Source: Amphibacillus indicireducens
GTDB taxonomy: Bacteria; Bacillota; Bacilli; Bacillales; Amphibacillaceae
NCBI RefSeq assembly: GCF_039539605.1
Contig: NZ_BAABDL010000014.1
Span: forward strand, 1 to 64,000
DNA length: 64,000 nucleotides
Direction: 5' to 3'
The notes beneath the pieces were generated by a model. That model made no database searches, had not been told where the DNA came from, and worked only from the letters and a program-made list of their open reading frames with translations. Made by a program: the position numbers and the translations under genes. This document shows, in pieces, positions 34,424-43,109 of this stretch (positions are counted from its first letter, which is position 1; every line of letters starts with the position of its first letter).

Positions 34424-35974
34424 TTAATTCCAAGTGGATTTAATAGAATGTATCTCTAACGAATTTATTGTAATTTCACCGTCTTCAACATAAAATTCTA
34501 GAGACCTGCTATCATCTCGTGGAAAAATTAAATCTGTTATTACATATTCTCCATTTTGTGAAAAAACCTCAACAGAATTTTTATCAACTAAAATTTGTAA
34601 CTTAATGATTTTATTATCATCAATTGAAACTGCATGGCTACCATCAAAATAAGGACTAAAATACAATTCGTCTGACTGACTACGCTTAACAAATAGTTCA
34701 TTGGTTGACTCGGAAAAACCAATCACCGTTTCATCTTCATTTTCTTCAGATATTCTAACTTTAATTCCAAAATCTACTGGTTGATCCAGTTGAATTTCAG
34801 CATTTAGTTCAAATACATCGGCTTCAATCTCATCTAATAAATTAGCAGCTTCTTTAGAACTAACTACTTGATTTTCAATTTTAAATAATTCCTTATCTCT
34901 AAGTTTAGTGAACTCTTCAATTGGACTCTGAAATAGTTTAATAATTCCATCATCTGTAGTTTTCAATTCTAGAGATCTTGGAACAGACATTGAACCTCTC
35001 CATACCTCTGTAGGCACTCGGTTAGCATATAACCAATTACTCATCCAAGCGACCATAACTCTACGTCCATCTTCATCAGGAATATCAGAAAAAGATTGTC
35101 CTGCGTAGAAGTCAGCGCCATAATCTAACCAGTTTATATGGTCTGGTTCATCATCACTGGTAAAAGTAGTTCCATCAAAGTCTCCTATGAAATATTGAGC
35201 ACCAGAACCACCTGCAATTGCGCCATCACCTATGTCTACTTGTAATACCCATTTGGTATTATTAGGATCACCATCAATCGGTAGTTCAAATAAATCCGGG
35301 CACTCCCATACGCCTCCTTGTGCACCTGCCCCTTCTCCAAACTCACTCATGAAATTCCAATCAATTAAATTAGGAGAATCATAAAACATTATCTTTTTTC
35401 CTGCTGCAAGTGCCATTACCCACTTTTCTGTTTCCTCATGCCAAAACACCTTAGGGTCTCGAAAATCATTTATCTCTGGATGGGGAGGTATAACTGGATT
35501 CCCATCGTATTTCTCCCAGCTACGACCATTATCACTGCTGTAAGCAATACTTTGCTTTTGCCCTGATCCATTATGTGTAAAAATGGCAACCAATCCTTCT
35601 TCGCCATCAAAAAAGCCCGTTGTGTCATTCCAGTCAACGACAGCACTACCTGAAAAAATCGTTCCTAAATCATCAGGTTCTAAAGCAATCGGCCTGTGCT
35701 CCCAATTAATCATATCTTCACTTATTGCATGTCCCCAATACATTGGACCCCATTCATTGTCATGAGGATTGTGTTGATAAAACAGGTGATATTCATCATC
35801 ATAATAAACCATTCCATTTGGGTCATTTAGCCAATTCTCTTCAGGTGAAAAATGGAATTGAGGTCGATATTCTTCAGCATAATAGTTCCTTGAGGTTATC
35901 AAACTTAAAACGACAAATACTAAGCCTATTAATACTATTAAACTAGAAAATAGTACAAGGTATTTTCTTTTCAT
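34424..35974 (-). CDS. Membrane-anchored beta-fructosidase, GH32
   Basis: Hydrolyses beta-fructosyl links (levan, inulin or sucrose) outside the cell. The 516 residues begin with a signal-anchor (RKYLVLFSSLIVLIGLVFVV), then the five-bladed propeller: nucleophile in WLNDPNG, stabiliser in NDFRDPKVFW, acid/base in VWECPDLFEL. A C-terminal beta-sandwich (about 380-516) follows. No lipobox or sorting signal is present, so the N-terminal helix probably stays as anchor. The ATG at 35974 follows GAGGAGG; the longer GTG frame (36010) does not. It is downstream of the intracellular GH32 gene, beyond a perfect 32-bp palindrome. Confidence 0.9.
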   Translation of the reverse strand: MKRKYLVLFSSLIVLIGLVFVVLSLITSRNYYAEEYRPQFHFSPEENWLNDPNGMVYYDDEYHLFYQHNPHDNEWGPMYWGHAISEDMINWEHRPIALEPDDLGTIFSGSAVVDWNDTTGFFDGEEGLVAIFTHNGSGQKQSIAYSSDNGRSWEKYDGNPVIPPHPEINDFRDPKVFWHEETEKWVMALAAGKKIMFYDSPNLIDWNFMSEFGEGAGAQGGVWECPDLFELPIDGDPNNTKWVLQVDIGDGAIAGGSGAQYFIGDFDGTTFTSDDEPDHINWLDYGADFYAGQSFSDIPDEDGRRVMVAWMSNWLYANRVPTEVWRGSMSVPRSLELKTTDDGIIKLFQSPIEEFTKLRDKELFKIENQVVSSKEAANLLDEIEADVFELNAEIQLDQPVDFGIKVRISEENEDETVIGFSESTNELFVKRSQSDELYFSPYFDGSHAVSIDDNKIIKLQILVDKNSVEVFSQNGEYVITDLIFPRDDSRSLEFYVEDGEITINSLEIHSIKSTWN

Positions 35975-36020
35975 TTTAATTATTTCCTCCTCTAGCTTTG
36001 TTATTGACACTTAAGACTTA

Positions 36021-36052
36021 GTAAAGGAGAAAGTGTACACTTTCTCCTTTAC
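36021..36052 (-). promoter_or_regulatory. Perfect 32-bp palindrome between two GH32 genes
   Basis: GTAAAGGAGAAAGTGT is followed immediately by its exact reverse complement. On the transcribed minus strand there is no U-run after it, so it is not a standard terminator. It lies eight bases after one stop codon and about 47 before the next start. It may stabilise the upstream mRNA, be a processing site, or contain an operator. Confidence 0.65.
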
Positions 36053-36059
36053 GTATTTT

Positions 36060-37508
36060 TTATAAAGTCATCAGTCGTCCTTTTATTATTTCTAGATCAC
36101 CTAGTGCACTTGTTACAACAATCTTTTTACATGGTTGTTCTGGATAAACTAAACTTGTCAATGTCGCTAATCCGTGATGAGCAAATAATTCAATCGATAG
36201 CGTATCTAGAATAAGACGAATATTAAGCTCTGATTCACCATTTATTGGCATAGATTGATTTTTGTTAAATAATTCAGGAATATCCTCTTTGCCATAATGT
36301 TCACGTTGTAAAGTGATTTTATTAGCCAAACAGTCTACTTCTATAACAGTTTGTTCCCCTTCTGTATAAACGAGCGTCAGCATTATTTTTTCACTATTGA
36401 CTGTATTTAATGTCAAATCAATATCCATACTCTCTTCATCTAACTCAATCTGATGTGATTGTGTTTCATTAATTAATTTAGACTCGATCACATCGACACT
36501 TTGAGCTTGTTGTTCAATTTCTTTTACTGGTAACTGTTTCACAAAATAGTCCTCTTCGACAGTTTGTAAGCTCAATTGACGCGGAAATGTCATTTGCCCT
36601 CGCCAACCTGTCGCGGGCACTTCATTGGCATAACGCCAATTGCTCATCCAGGCCATATATATTCGACGACCATCACTATCTGGAATATCTGAAAAACTTA
36701 CACCTGCATAATTGTCTTTACCATGATCTAACCAACGGATATCTTCATGCTCTGGAGTAAATGTCGTTCCATCAAAATCACCTACAAAATAGTGTGTTTT
36801 CGAACCCACATCATAGTTAGGGTTATCACCAACACTTACAAACAGTGTCCATTTCTTTTGGTCAGTTCCTTCAATTGGTAATTCAAACAGGTCAGGACAT
36901 TCCCAAACGCCATTTTGATAGCCAACGTCATCTCCAAATTTACTCTCAAATTGCCATTCTTTTAAGTTCTTAGAACTATAGAAACGAACTGATTGCCCTG
37001 TTGCTAAAACCATCAACCAACGATTCCTAGGCTGATCCCAAAAGACTTTAGGATCTCTGAAATCAACAATTTTTGGATCAGTTAGTACCGGGTTCCCCTC
37101 ATATTTTGTCCATGTTCTTCCTCGATCATGACTATAGGCAATACTTTGGGTTTGAACGTCTCGTTCACCATCTACTCCTGGAAGGTGATGGGTGAAAATT
37201 GCAACAAGTCCGGGCTTATCTGGGAAAAACCCTGTTGTATTATTCCAATCTACAACCGCACTACCAGAAAATATTTGCCCTAACTGATCTGGGAAAAGCG
37301 CGATATCTAGCTCTTCCCATGTAATCATATCTTTACTAACCGCATGCCCCCAATGCATTGGGCCCCATACAGTATCTTTTGGATTATGCTGAAAAAATAA
37401 ATGATATTCCCCTTCGAAGTAGACCATACCATTCGGATCGTTCATCCAATTAGATTTTGGCGAAAAATGTAGCTTTGGCCTATTTAAATTTATCTCTTTT
37501 TCTAACAA
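36060..37508 (-). CDS. Intracellular beta-fructosidase, GH32
   Basis: Cytoplasmic GH32 enzyme of 482 residues without signal peptide, expected to cleave imported fructo-oligosaccharides. The nucleophile lies in NWMNDPNGMVYF, the stabiliser in VDFRDPKVFW and the acid/base glutamate in VWECPDLFEL; the beta-sandwich is about 340-482. The frame opens at a GTG directly after the stop of the preceding gene, but GGAGGG is placed for a TTG at 37508, giving LLEKEINLNRPKLHF as N-terminus. It is the fourth gene of an operon with a LplABC-like importer. There is no PTS gene, so the substrate is likely an unphosphorylated fructan fragment rather than sucrose 6-phosphate. Confidence 0.9.
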   Translation of the reverse strand: MLEKEINLNRPKLHFSPKSNWMNDPNGMVYFEGEYHLFFQHNPKDTVWGPMHWGHAVSKDMITWEELDIALFPDQLGQIFSGSAVVDWNNTTGFFPDKPGLVAIFTHHLPGVDGERDVQTQSIAYSHDRGRTWTKYEGNPVLTDPKIVDFRDPKVFWDQPRNRWLMVLATGQSVRFYSSKNLKEWQFESKFGDDVGYQNGVWECPDLFELPIEGTDQKKWTLFVSVGDNPNYDVGSKTHYFVGDFDGTTFTPEHEDIRWLDHGKDNYAGVSFSDIPDSDGRRIYMAWMSNWRYANEVPATGWRGQMTFPRQLSLQTVEEDYFVKQLPVKEIEQQAQSVDVIESKLINETQSHQIELDEESMDIDLTLNTVNSEKIMLTLVYTEGEQTVIEVDCLANKITLQREHYGKEDIPELFNKNQSMPINGESELNIRLILDTLSIELFAHHGLATLTSLVYPEQPCKKIVVTSALGDLEIIKGRLMTL

Positions 37509-37523
37509 GTTAAATCCCTCCAC

Positions 37524-39125
37524 TTAGTTTAAACCCACATAATCATCATAGTACTTCTGTTTAATCTCAAGCCAATCACTTAAGCCTAAACGTTCCAATT
37601 CATTTAAATAATCTTCCCACTCTGTTTCAAGTTGTCCGTTAGTAATCCATTCTGCACGCTTACGATTAATATAAGGGAATAAATCTGCTTCAATAACGGA
37701 TAGACGATCTAAATCATCTTTACTGAACATAATATTAGGATAAATGTGCTGATCGCCCATATGTGGTGTCATCACATCTTTCATTAAATCAAGTCTCCAA
37801 GCAGCATCATCTGGCATGGTCGTCACATCGCCATAATAACTATCCAGAATTGCAAGTGGTCCACCAACTGATGTCTCTTCACGTAACTCTACAGGTGCAG
37901 TTCCATCGAGTGGTAAGTGTCTCAACATGTTTGCCTCTTCATCAAATTCAAAAATATTTTGCTTTTCTTCGTCGCCGTATGTTCCCCAGTTGTTCTGAAC
38001 AGATTGATGTGGATCATATAATTGATCAATCCATTTTGCTGTTAATTCTAAATTCTCATTTACACTTGTAATTACCATGCGTTGTCTATGAAAACCTATT
38101 GAATTTATTTGAGTGACATGTTTACGACCATCCGGGCCTTCTAATGGTCCCATCAATTCATATTCATCGCCCATTCCAGTAATATTTCCTTTATCCCAAG
38201 TAAAATATAATCCATAGCGTCCTTGTTGACCTTTTGCCAAATAAGTAGACCAATCATGTTCAAACGCCTCAATATCAATTAACCCTTCATCGTAAAGGTC
38301 GTGCATGTAATTTATCGCGGCTGTATAACCTTCATCAACAACCGTTGAAACGACTTCATGATTTTCATTCACAATCATGTGGTCATAATTATCCCCTAAG
38401 CCAAATGAACTAAATAAAAATCCTGGGTCTTCACCACCATGATTGATAATAAATGACATTGGAATCGTCTCACCATTTCCAGCCATATCATTATCTCTAA
38501 ATGCGATTAAAGCTTCTTTTAATTCATCCGTTGTCGTTGGCATATCTAAACCTAATTCGTCTAACCATTCTACATTTATCCAAGGGAAAGACTCAACAGC
38601 TTGAATACGTTCTGGTCCTTCACCTAATTCCTCAATCCATGGAAAAGCATAAATATTTCCATCAGGTGCAGTCATCATCCCTTCGTATTGCGGAGCTTCT
38701 TCTAAAACACGTTTTAAATTAGGCATATAATCCTCAATTAAATCATTTAACGGAATAATTAAACCATCTTCTGCATAATCTAAAAGCTCATAATCACTAA
38801 AGTTAGCATTCATAATCGCATCTGGCATTTCACCAGTTGCCATCGCGAGATTTCGACGTTCATCAAATGTTCCTCCAACAAAATTTGTCCATTCAATATG
38901 AACACCCGTTTCTTCTTCTAAACGTTGAAAGATCAACTTATCATTCGGATCATCTGGTGCAACTGGCGCACTGTTAGTCATAATCTTTAAAGAAACATCT
39001 TCTTCAACTGGAAAAGTGATATCTTCTAAGCCCCAATCTTTTGACCAAGTTTGATCTTCTCCCGAACAAGCAGCAAGTAACAATATTACCATGGTTCCGA
39101 TAACTAAACGCAACATTTTCTTCAT
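37524..39125 (-). CDS. ABC importer substrate-binding lipoprotein for fructo-oligosaccharides (LplA/YtcQ type)
   Basis: Large family 1 solute-binding protein of 533 residues with lipobox LLAAC (lipidated Cys20). The family pattern includes LKIMTNSAPVAPDDPND, EMPDAIMNANFSDYELLDYAEDGLIIPL, GNIYAFPWIEELG, and the C-terminal RKRAEWITNGQLETEWEDYL. Members of this subgroup pair with LplB/LplC-type permeases, which lie just upstream, and typically import complex oligosaccharides. Start is ATG after GAGGG. Adjacent GH32 genes suggest fructan fragments as ligand. Confidence 0.87.
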   Translation of the reverse strand: MKKMLRLVIGTMVILLLAACSGEDQTWSKDWGLEDITFPVEEDVSLKIMTNSAPVAPDDPNDKLIFQRLEEETGVHIEWTNFVGGTFDERRNLAMATGEMPDAIMNANFSDYELLDYAEDGLIIPLNDLIEDYMPNLKRVLEEAPQYEGMMTAPDGNIYAFPWIEELGEGPERIQAVESFPWINVEWLDELGLDMPTTTDELKEALIAFRDNDMAGNGETIPMSFIINHGGEDPGFLFSSFGLGDNYDHMIVNENHEVVSTVVDEGYTAAINYMHDLYDEGLIDIEAFEHDWSTYLAKGQQGRYGLYFTWDKGNITGMGDEYELMGPLEGPDGRKHVTQINSIGFHRQRMVITSVNENLELTAKWIDQLYDPHQSVQNNWGTYGDEEKQNIFEFDEEANMLRHLPLDGTAPVELREETSVGGPLAILDSYYGDVTTMPDDAAWRLDLMKDVMTPHMGDQHIYPNIMFSKDDLDRLSVIEADLFPYINRKRAEWITNGQLETEWEDYLNELERLGLSDWLEIKQKYYDDYVGLN

Positions 39126-39149
39126 CTTTAACCCTCACTTTTAAATTTT

Positions 39150-40040
39150 TTATTTTAATGAACCAACCATAATGCCTTTTTCAAAGTACTTTTGAAAAAA
39201 TGGATACATAACCATTAAAGGTAAACTAGACACTACAATTGAGGAATATTTAATCATTTCCGCAATTCTTTGCATTTCCATTCTAGCCAATTGATCGGAA
39301 ATCATCCCAGGAGGTACTTCATTTTGAACGAGTATTTCTCGTAAAACTAATTGCAATGGATAAAGTGAACGATCATTTAAGTAAATCATCGCATCAAAGT
39401 AGGAATTCCATTGACCAATAAAGGAAAACAATGCGATAACAAAAATAATTGGTTTTGACAAAGGTAAGATAACACTTACAAAAATTCGAAAATCAGAAGC
39501 ACCATCTATTCTGGCCGCCTCTTTTAACTCATTTGGTAATCCCCTAAAGAAAGTACGAGTTAAAACAATATTCCAGATCCCGATAGCACCAGGTAGTATA
39601 AGTGCCCAGGGAGTATTAAGCAGACCAAGATTTCTAATCAGTAAATAAGTAGGAATCATCCCCCCATTGAAAAACATTGCAAATAAGAAGAAAATCATAA
39701 TTGGTCTCTTACCAACAAAGCCGTCAATAGATAAAGGATATCCCGCTAACACTGTAAAGACAACAGAAATAATGGTAAAACTACCTGCATACAAAACAGA
39801 ATTCAAGAAACCTCTGATAATTGCATCGTTATCAAAAATTCTAATGTAACCATCCAAGGTCCAATGATCCGGATTAAAAGAAATACCCTTAGTAACAAGA
39901 ATATTTGGTTGTAAAAATGATCCTACCAACACATACATCAGAGGAACAATTACAATTAAAAGAATAAGTGTAAGCAAAATTTTATTGAGTAATAAAATAA
40001 AGCGATCAGTCTTAGAATTATTAATCAATCTATTGTCCAT
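39150..40040 (-). CDS. ABC sugar importer permease, LplC/YtcP type
   Basis: Membrane subunit of 296 residues with six helices. The EAA loop is LPNELKEAARIDGASDFRIF, and the C-terminal end YFEKGIMVGSLK is characteristic of the LplC/YtcP branch. AAGGGG-TGAG precedes the ATG. It lies 15 bases after its partner permease gene and 24 before the binding protein. The operon has no ATPase gene; an MsmX-like protein elsewhere is expected to energise it. Confidence 0.9.
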   Translation of the reverse strand: MDNRLINNSKTDRFILLLNKILLTLILLIVIVPLMYVLVGSFLQPNILVTKGISFNPDHWTLDGYIRIFDNDAIIRGFLNSVLYAGSFTIISVVFTVLAGYPLSIDGFVGKRPIMIFFLFAMFFNGGMIPTYLLIRNLGLLNTPWALILPGAIGIWNIVLTRTFFRGLPNELKEAARIDGASDFRIFVSVILPLSKPIIFVIALFSFIGQWNSYFDAMIYLNDRSLYPLQLVLREILVQNEVPPGMISDQLARMEMQRIAEMIKYSSIVVSSLPLMVMYPFFQKYFEKGIMVGSLK

Positions 40041-40055
40041 CTTCTCACCCCTTCC

Positions 40056-40964
40056 CTAAAATAGCGTTTCTCCATTTAATTTCTTCACAACTGTATTCGT
40101 TATGACAAGTAAGACGAGCCCAATAACCGTGTTAAATAAACCAACTGCTGCCCCAAATGACCAATCTCCAGCTAATAAACCTCGTTTATATACATAGGTA
40201 TCGATAATTTCTGAAGTCGGTATGTTCATATCAGTTTGCAATAAATAAGCCTTTTCAAAACCTACACCCATAATACCGCCGATCGCAAGAATGAAAAGAA
40301 CTGCCATGATAGGCTTCAATACTTGGAAATCGATATGCCAAATACGTTGTAGGAGCGAAGCACCATCAATGGTTGCTGCATCATGTAGTTGCGGATCGAC
40401 ATTAGACAAGGCTGCTACATAAACAATTGATGAAAAACCAGCTCCTTGCCAAATTCCTGATGCAATAAAAATGGTTCGAAAATATTCGGGCCTTGACATA
40501 AATAAAATTGGGTTACCAGTAATTGGAGTTATTAGTGCGTTTAATGGACCAGCTGGTGATAAAAAGATATAAAGCATCCCCGCAATAACAACTGTTGAAA
40601 TAAAGTGTGGTGCATAGATAATTAATTGAATATTTTTCTTTACCGATGCACGCCTTATTTGATTCAACATTAAAGCAAGAATGACTGGAATTGGAAATCC
40701 AATCAATAGATCATAGACACTCAGCTTAATTGTATTCATAAATATTTTTAGGAAGTTAGGCGAACTTAGAAAACTTCGAAAATGTTCAAATCCAACCCAA
40801 TCACTTCCTAAGATACCATCACGAACACTATAATCCTTAAATGCAATCAACACACCATACATGGGTAGATAATTAAAAATCAAAACCAACGTAACAGCCG
40901 GTAATATAAATAGATAAAGCATGTAATTACTCTTAATATACATTAATTTACTCTTTTTCTTCAC
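40056..40964 (-). CDS. ABC sugar importer permease, LplB/YteP type
   Basis: First gene of the fructan importer operon, 302 residues, six helices. It begins KKKSKLMYIKSNYMLYLFIL, has the LplB-type FNYLPMYGVLIAFKDYS and the EAA loop VDPQLHDAATIDGASLLQRI. The start is a GTG with AAGGGGG ten bases upstream. A promoter with TTGACA lies about 90 bases before it. Confidence 0.9.
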   Translation of the reverse strand: MKKKSKLMYIKSNYMLYLFILPAVTLVLIFNYLPMYGVLIAFKDYSVRDGILGSDWVGFEHFRSFLSSPNFLKIFMNTIKLSVYDLLIGFPIPVILALMLNQIRRASVKKNIQLIIYAPHFISTVVIAGMLYIFLSPAGPLNALITPITGNPILFMSRPEYFRTIFIASGIWQGAGFSSIVYVAALSNVDPQLHDAATIDGASLLQRIWHIDFQVLKPIMAVLFILAIGGIMGVGFEKAYLLQTDMNIPTSEIIDTYVYKRGLLAGDWSFGAAVGLFNTVIGLVLLVITNTVVKKLNGETLF

Positions 40965-41052
40965 ACTGAAACATCCCCCTTTCTTCTAGAGATTGCGCTT
41001 TAACTAATCTCATTTGACCACCCATTTCCTTCTTATATTTACTAGTTTGATA

Positions 41053-41082
41053 CGTATAGAGAGCGGTTACACAACATGTCAA
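41053..41082 (-). promoter_or_regulatory. Promoter of the fructan importer operon
   Basis: On the minus strand TTGACA (41077-41082) and TATACG (41053-41058) are 18 bases apart, about 90 bases before the first permease gene. The -35 box is perfect and the -10 box has a good core. Confidence 0.55.
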
Positions 41083-41227
41083 CCTGGTATCAAATATTTA
41101 ATTGTGGTTTAACTATAAAAACTTAAATTGTTGCTCTTTACCACAATAGTCACCATTATATTAAAATTAACCTCAACTCAATAGTCGTAGCACTCCGACT
41201 GATACTAACCCGACATTTACCAATCTC

Positions 41228-42640
41228 TTATGATTCTATATTTAGATGACCTTCAATAGTTTGGATTGCCCAATCACTACCCTCAGCTTGATACATCCGA
41301 TTTGAGAGCACAACTTCATCATCTAGATAGAGAACAACAATATCATTTTCTAAGACCAGTTTAATATCTACACTTGATCGGTTAGCAAAGTCAAAAGGCA
41401 TTGCAGTTTGTGGTTCATATTGTTTTACCATATCTAAAGGACGATTATAGTATGCGACTGTATTTAGTTCTGTATCAAAGATAATATTTAATTTCGATTG
41501 GCTTTCTTCACTATTAAATTGAAAGGCCCATTTTTTCGTTTGTTCATCTAAGACTACATTTCCAGAATAAAGAACGGTTTCCTCATTAGCATCAAAAGTT
41601 ATTGATTCCCCTTCAGGAATTGTCTGATCTGTGAAAAACACCGTATTCACCTGCTCTTTAACGCTTTCAGGCAATGTCGGTAATAAATGACCATCCTTAA
41701 CGATCAGTTCATGAACAGCAAGGTTACCAGCCCAATTATAGTTTTGGTTGTCACGATGACGTTCTTTTGTTGGAATCCAGCCTACTATATAAAGTTTTTC
41801 TCCATCTGTTTCCAATCTGCCAGCATAAAATCCAGAACTATCCCAATGATCTAAGTTAATTGGTTTGACAAAAGGTCCTTTGACATCATCAGCAATACGA
41901 TAATGAACAACACGTTGGTCCCACTGATCAGAAAAAGCCAAATACCATTTCCCATCAAAGAATACAAGTGATGGACACTCTAGATTGGAATCGTTTCCGA
42001 AATCATTCTCAAAAAAGACCCCTTGATCTTCCCATGTTTTTAAATCTGTTGATGTATATCTAGCAATAACACCTGTTCCATCATGACGAGCTGTAATGAG
42101 CATCCAATACTCTTCCGAATCTTCTTCATAAAATACATAGGGATCTCTAAAATCATCTGCTTCATACTGTGAACTCGAGAAAAACGTATGCTCTGGTTGC
42201 TTATCCCACTTGACGCCATCTTTACTAGTCGCATGCATAATTGCTTCCTTAGGTGACAACGATCCATTATGTCCCGTGTAAAATGCATGATACAATCCAT
42301 CTGAATCAATGATAACAGAACCCGTTCCTAGAGCTAATTCCTGATCGCCGTAATCATTTACAAATGGGATCACTTCACCATAATCTGTGTAATTAAAAAA
42401 GTCAGTCGTCGTCATTAAACTAAATGGATGAAACCCAATTTGATCATCACGTAAATCTTCTAAATAATAAACCATAAATTCCTCACCATTAAAATAAGGC
42501 ATCGGATCTCCAACAAAGCTGTCTTCTGAACGTGGATAAACTTGCTGGATTGTTGTTTTAACAGTAAGATATTGTTTACTCAGCAAGAATGCACCCCCAA
42601 TAAAAATAATACTCAGACTAATTATTAGCCTCTTCTTCAA
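41228..42640 (-). CDS. Divergent membrane-anchored GH32-like glycosidase
   Basis: A 470-residue protein with an N-terminal signal-anchor (LIISLSIIFIGGAFLLS). It keeps the GH32 layout but with altered motifs: VGDPMPYFNGEEF in place of WMNDPNG (nucleophile Asp kept), DDFRDPYVFYEED as stabiliser and NLECPSLVFFDGKWYLAFSD as acid/base. The tail (about 350-470) is a short beta-sandwich. It may act on a particular fructan linkage, such as an oligomer end or a difructose anhydride, but the specificity cannot be read. The start is TTG with AAAGGGG upstream. A strong promoter and a perfect operator precede it, and it is divergent from the wall-anchored GH32 gene. Confidence 0.82.
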   Translation of the reverse strand: MKKRLIISLSIIFIGGAFLLSKQYLTVKTTIQQVYPRSEDSFVGDPMPYFNGEEFMVYYLEDLRDDQIGFHPFSLMTTTDFFNYTDYGEVIPFVNDYGDQELALGTGSVIIDSDGLYHAFYTGHNGSLSPKEAIMHATSKDGVKWDKQPEHTFFSSSQYEADDFRDPYVFYEEDSEEYWMLITARHDGTGVIARYTSTDLKTWEDQGVFFENDFGNDSNLECPSLVFFDGKWYLAFSDQWDQRVVHYRIADDVKGPFVKPINLDHWDSSGFYAGRLETDGEKLYIVGWIPTKERHRDNQNYNWAGNLAVHELIVKDGHLLPTLPESVKEQVNTVFFTDQTIPEGESITFDANEETVLYSGNVVLDEQTKKWAFQFNSEESQSKLNIIFDTELNTVAYYNRPLDMVKQYEPQTAMPFDFANRSSVDIKLVLENDIVVLYLDDEVVLSNRMYQAEGSDWAIQTIEGHLNIES

Positions 42641-42660
42641 CTGTAGTAACCCCTTTCATT

Positions 42661-42672
42661 GGAAACGTTTCC
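42661..42672. promoter_or_regulatory. LacI-type operator O1 in the divergent GH32 region
   Basis: GGAAACGTTTCC is a perfect 12-bp palindrome with the CG centre typical of LacI/GalR-family sites. It lies about eight bases downstream of the -10 box of the minus-strand promoter, over the start of transcription, so binding should repress the divergent GH32-like gene. The LacI gene at 46146 is the likely regulator; CcpA is an alternative. Confidence 0.65.
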
Positions 42673-42679
42673 TGGATTC

Positions 42680-42708
42680 AGTATAACATTTATAAATTAA
42701 ATTGACAA
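42680..42708 (-). promoter_or_regulatory. Promoter of the divergent GH32-like gene
   Basis: On the minus strand TTGTCA (42703-42708) and TATACT (42680-42685) are 17 bases apart, close to the SigA consensus, 40 bases before the TTG start. Confidence 0.65.
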
Positions 42709-42819
42709 GATAATATTTTTCTTTTTTTATTCTACCTAACATAGAAGGTTGATTTTAACCCAAATAAAGCGCAAACAAATTAATCTTGACAAGATAGATG
42801 ATAATCTTTTAATATAATT

Positions 42820-42848
42820 TTGACAATCGGATGTCATATAACTATATA
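42820..42848 (+). promoter_or_regulatory. Promoter of the wall-anchored GH32 gene
   Basis: TTGACA (42820-42825) and TATATA (42843-42848) are 17 bases apart. The start codon is about 260 bases downstream, so this promoter would give a long leader. Another TTGACA lies at 42785. Confidence 0.5.
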
Positions 42849-42888
42849 GTTTTTAACGAAAAGCATTATTTATTTAACGTTTTTTTGG

Positions 42889-42902
42889 AAACGATACCGT
42901 TT
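42889..42902. promoter_or_regulatory. Candidate LacI-type operator O2
   Basis: AAACGATACCGTTT is an inverted repeat (AAACG/CGTTT) about 40 bases downstream of the plus-strand -10 box. With O1 it shares TTGGAAACG on the left side. The two sites are about 230 bases apart, a distance at which a LacI-type tetramer could form a loop. Confidence 0.45.
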
Positions 42903-43109
42903 TGTTGTTAATTTACTTCACATCACTGCTATTCGTTTTGTAGTCATTACTATACTATCATTCATGAAATCTAATGGTTTTTTTGATAGTACTAAAAAAG
43001 GCGTCTTGTTTCGCCCTTTCATTAACAATAGAAATGAGGATGATAAATTTAAAAAAGCTTTATTAATATTTATTATTAAAATTTTAAATTCTGGAGGTCA
43101 TCAAATCAA

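Noticed and set aside
34233..34433. 66-codon open frame on the minus strand downstream of the anchored GH32 gene
   Set aside because: It overlaps the end of the GH32 gene, lacks a ribosome binding site, and its residues do not look like a folded protein.
40965..41045. Short leader peptide before the fructan importer
   Set aside because: An ATG with AAGGA upstream opens a frame of about 25 codons that overlaps the first permease start. There is no stalling motif or attenuator structure to support a regulatory leader.
43000..43030. Terminator or attenuator in the leader of the wall-anchored GH32 gene
   Set aside because: The GGCG/CGCC stem is only four to five pairs, and the T run lies on the minus strand, so it would not act on this gene.
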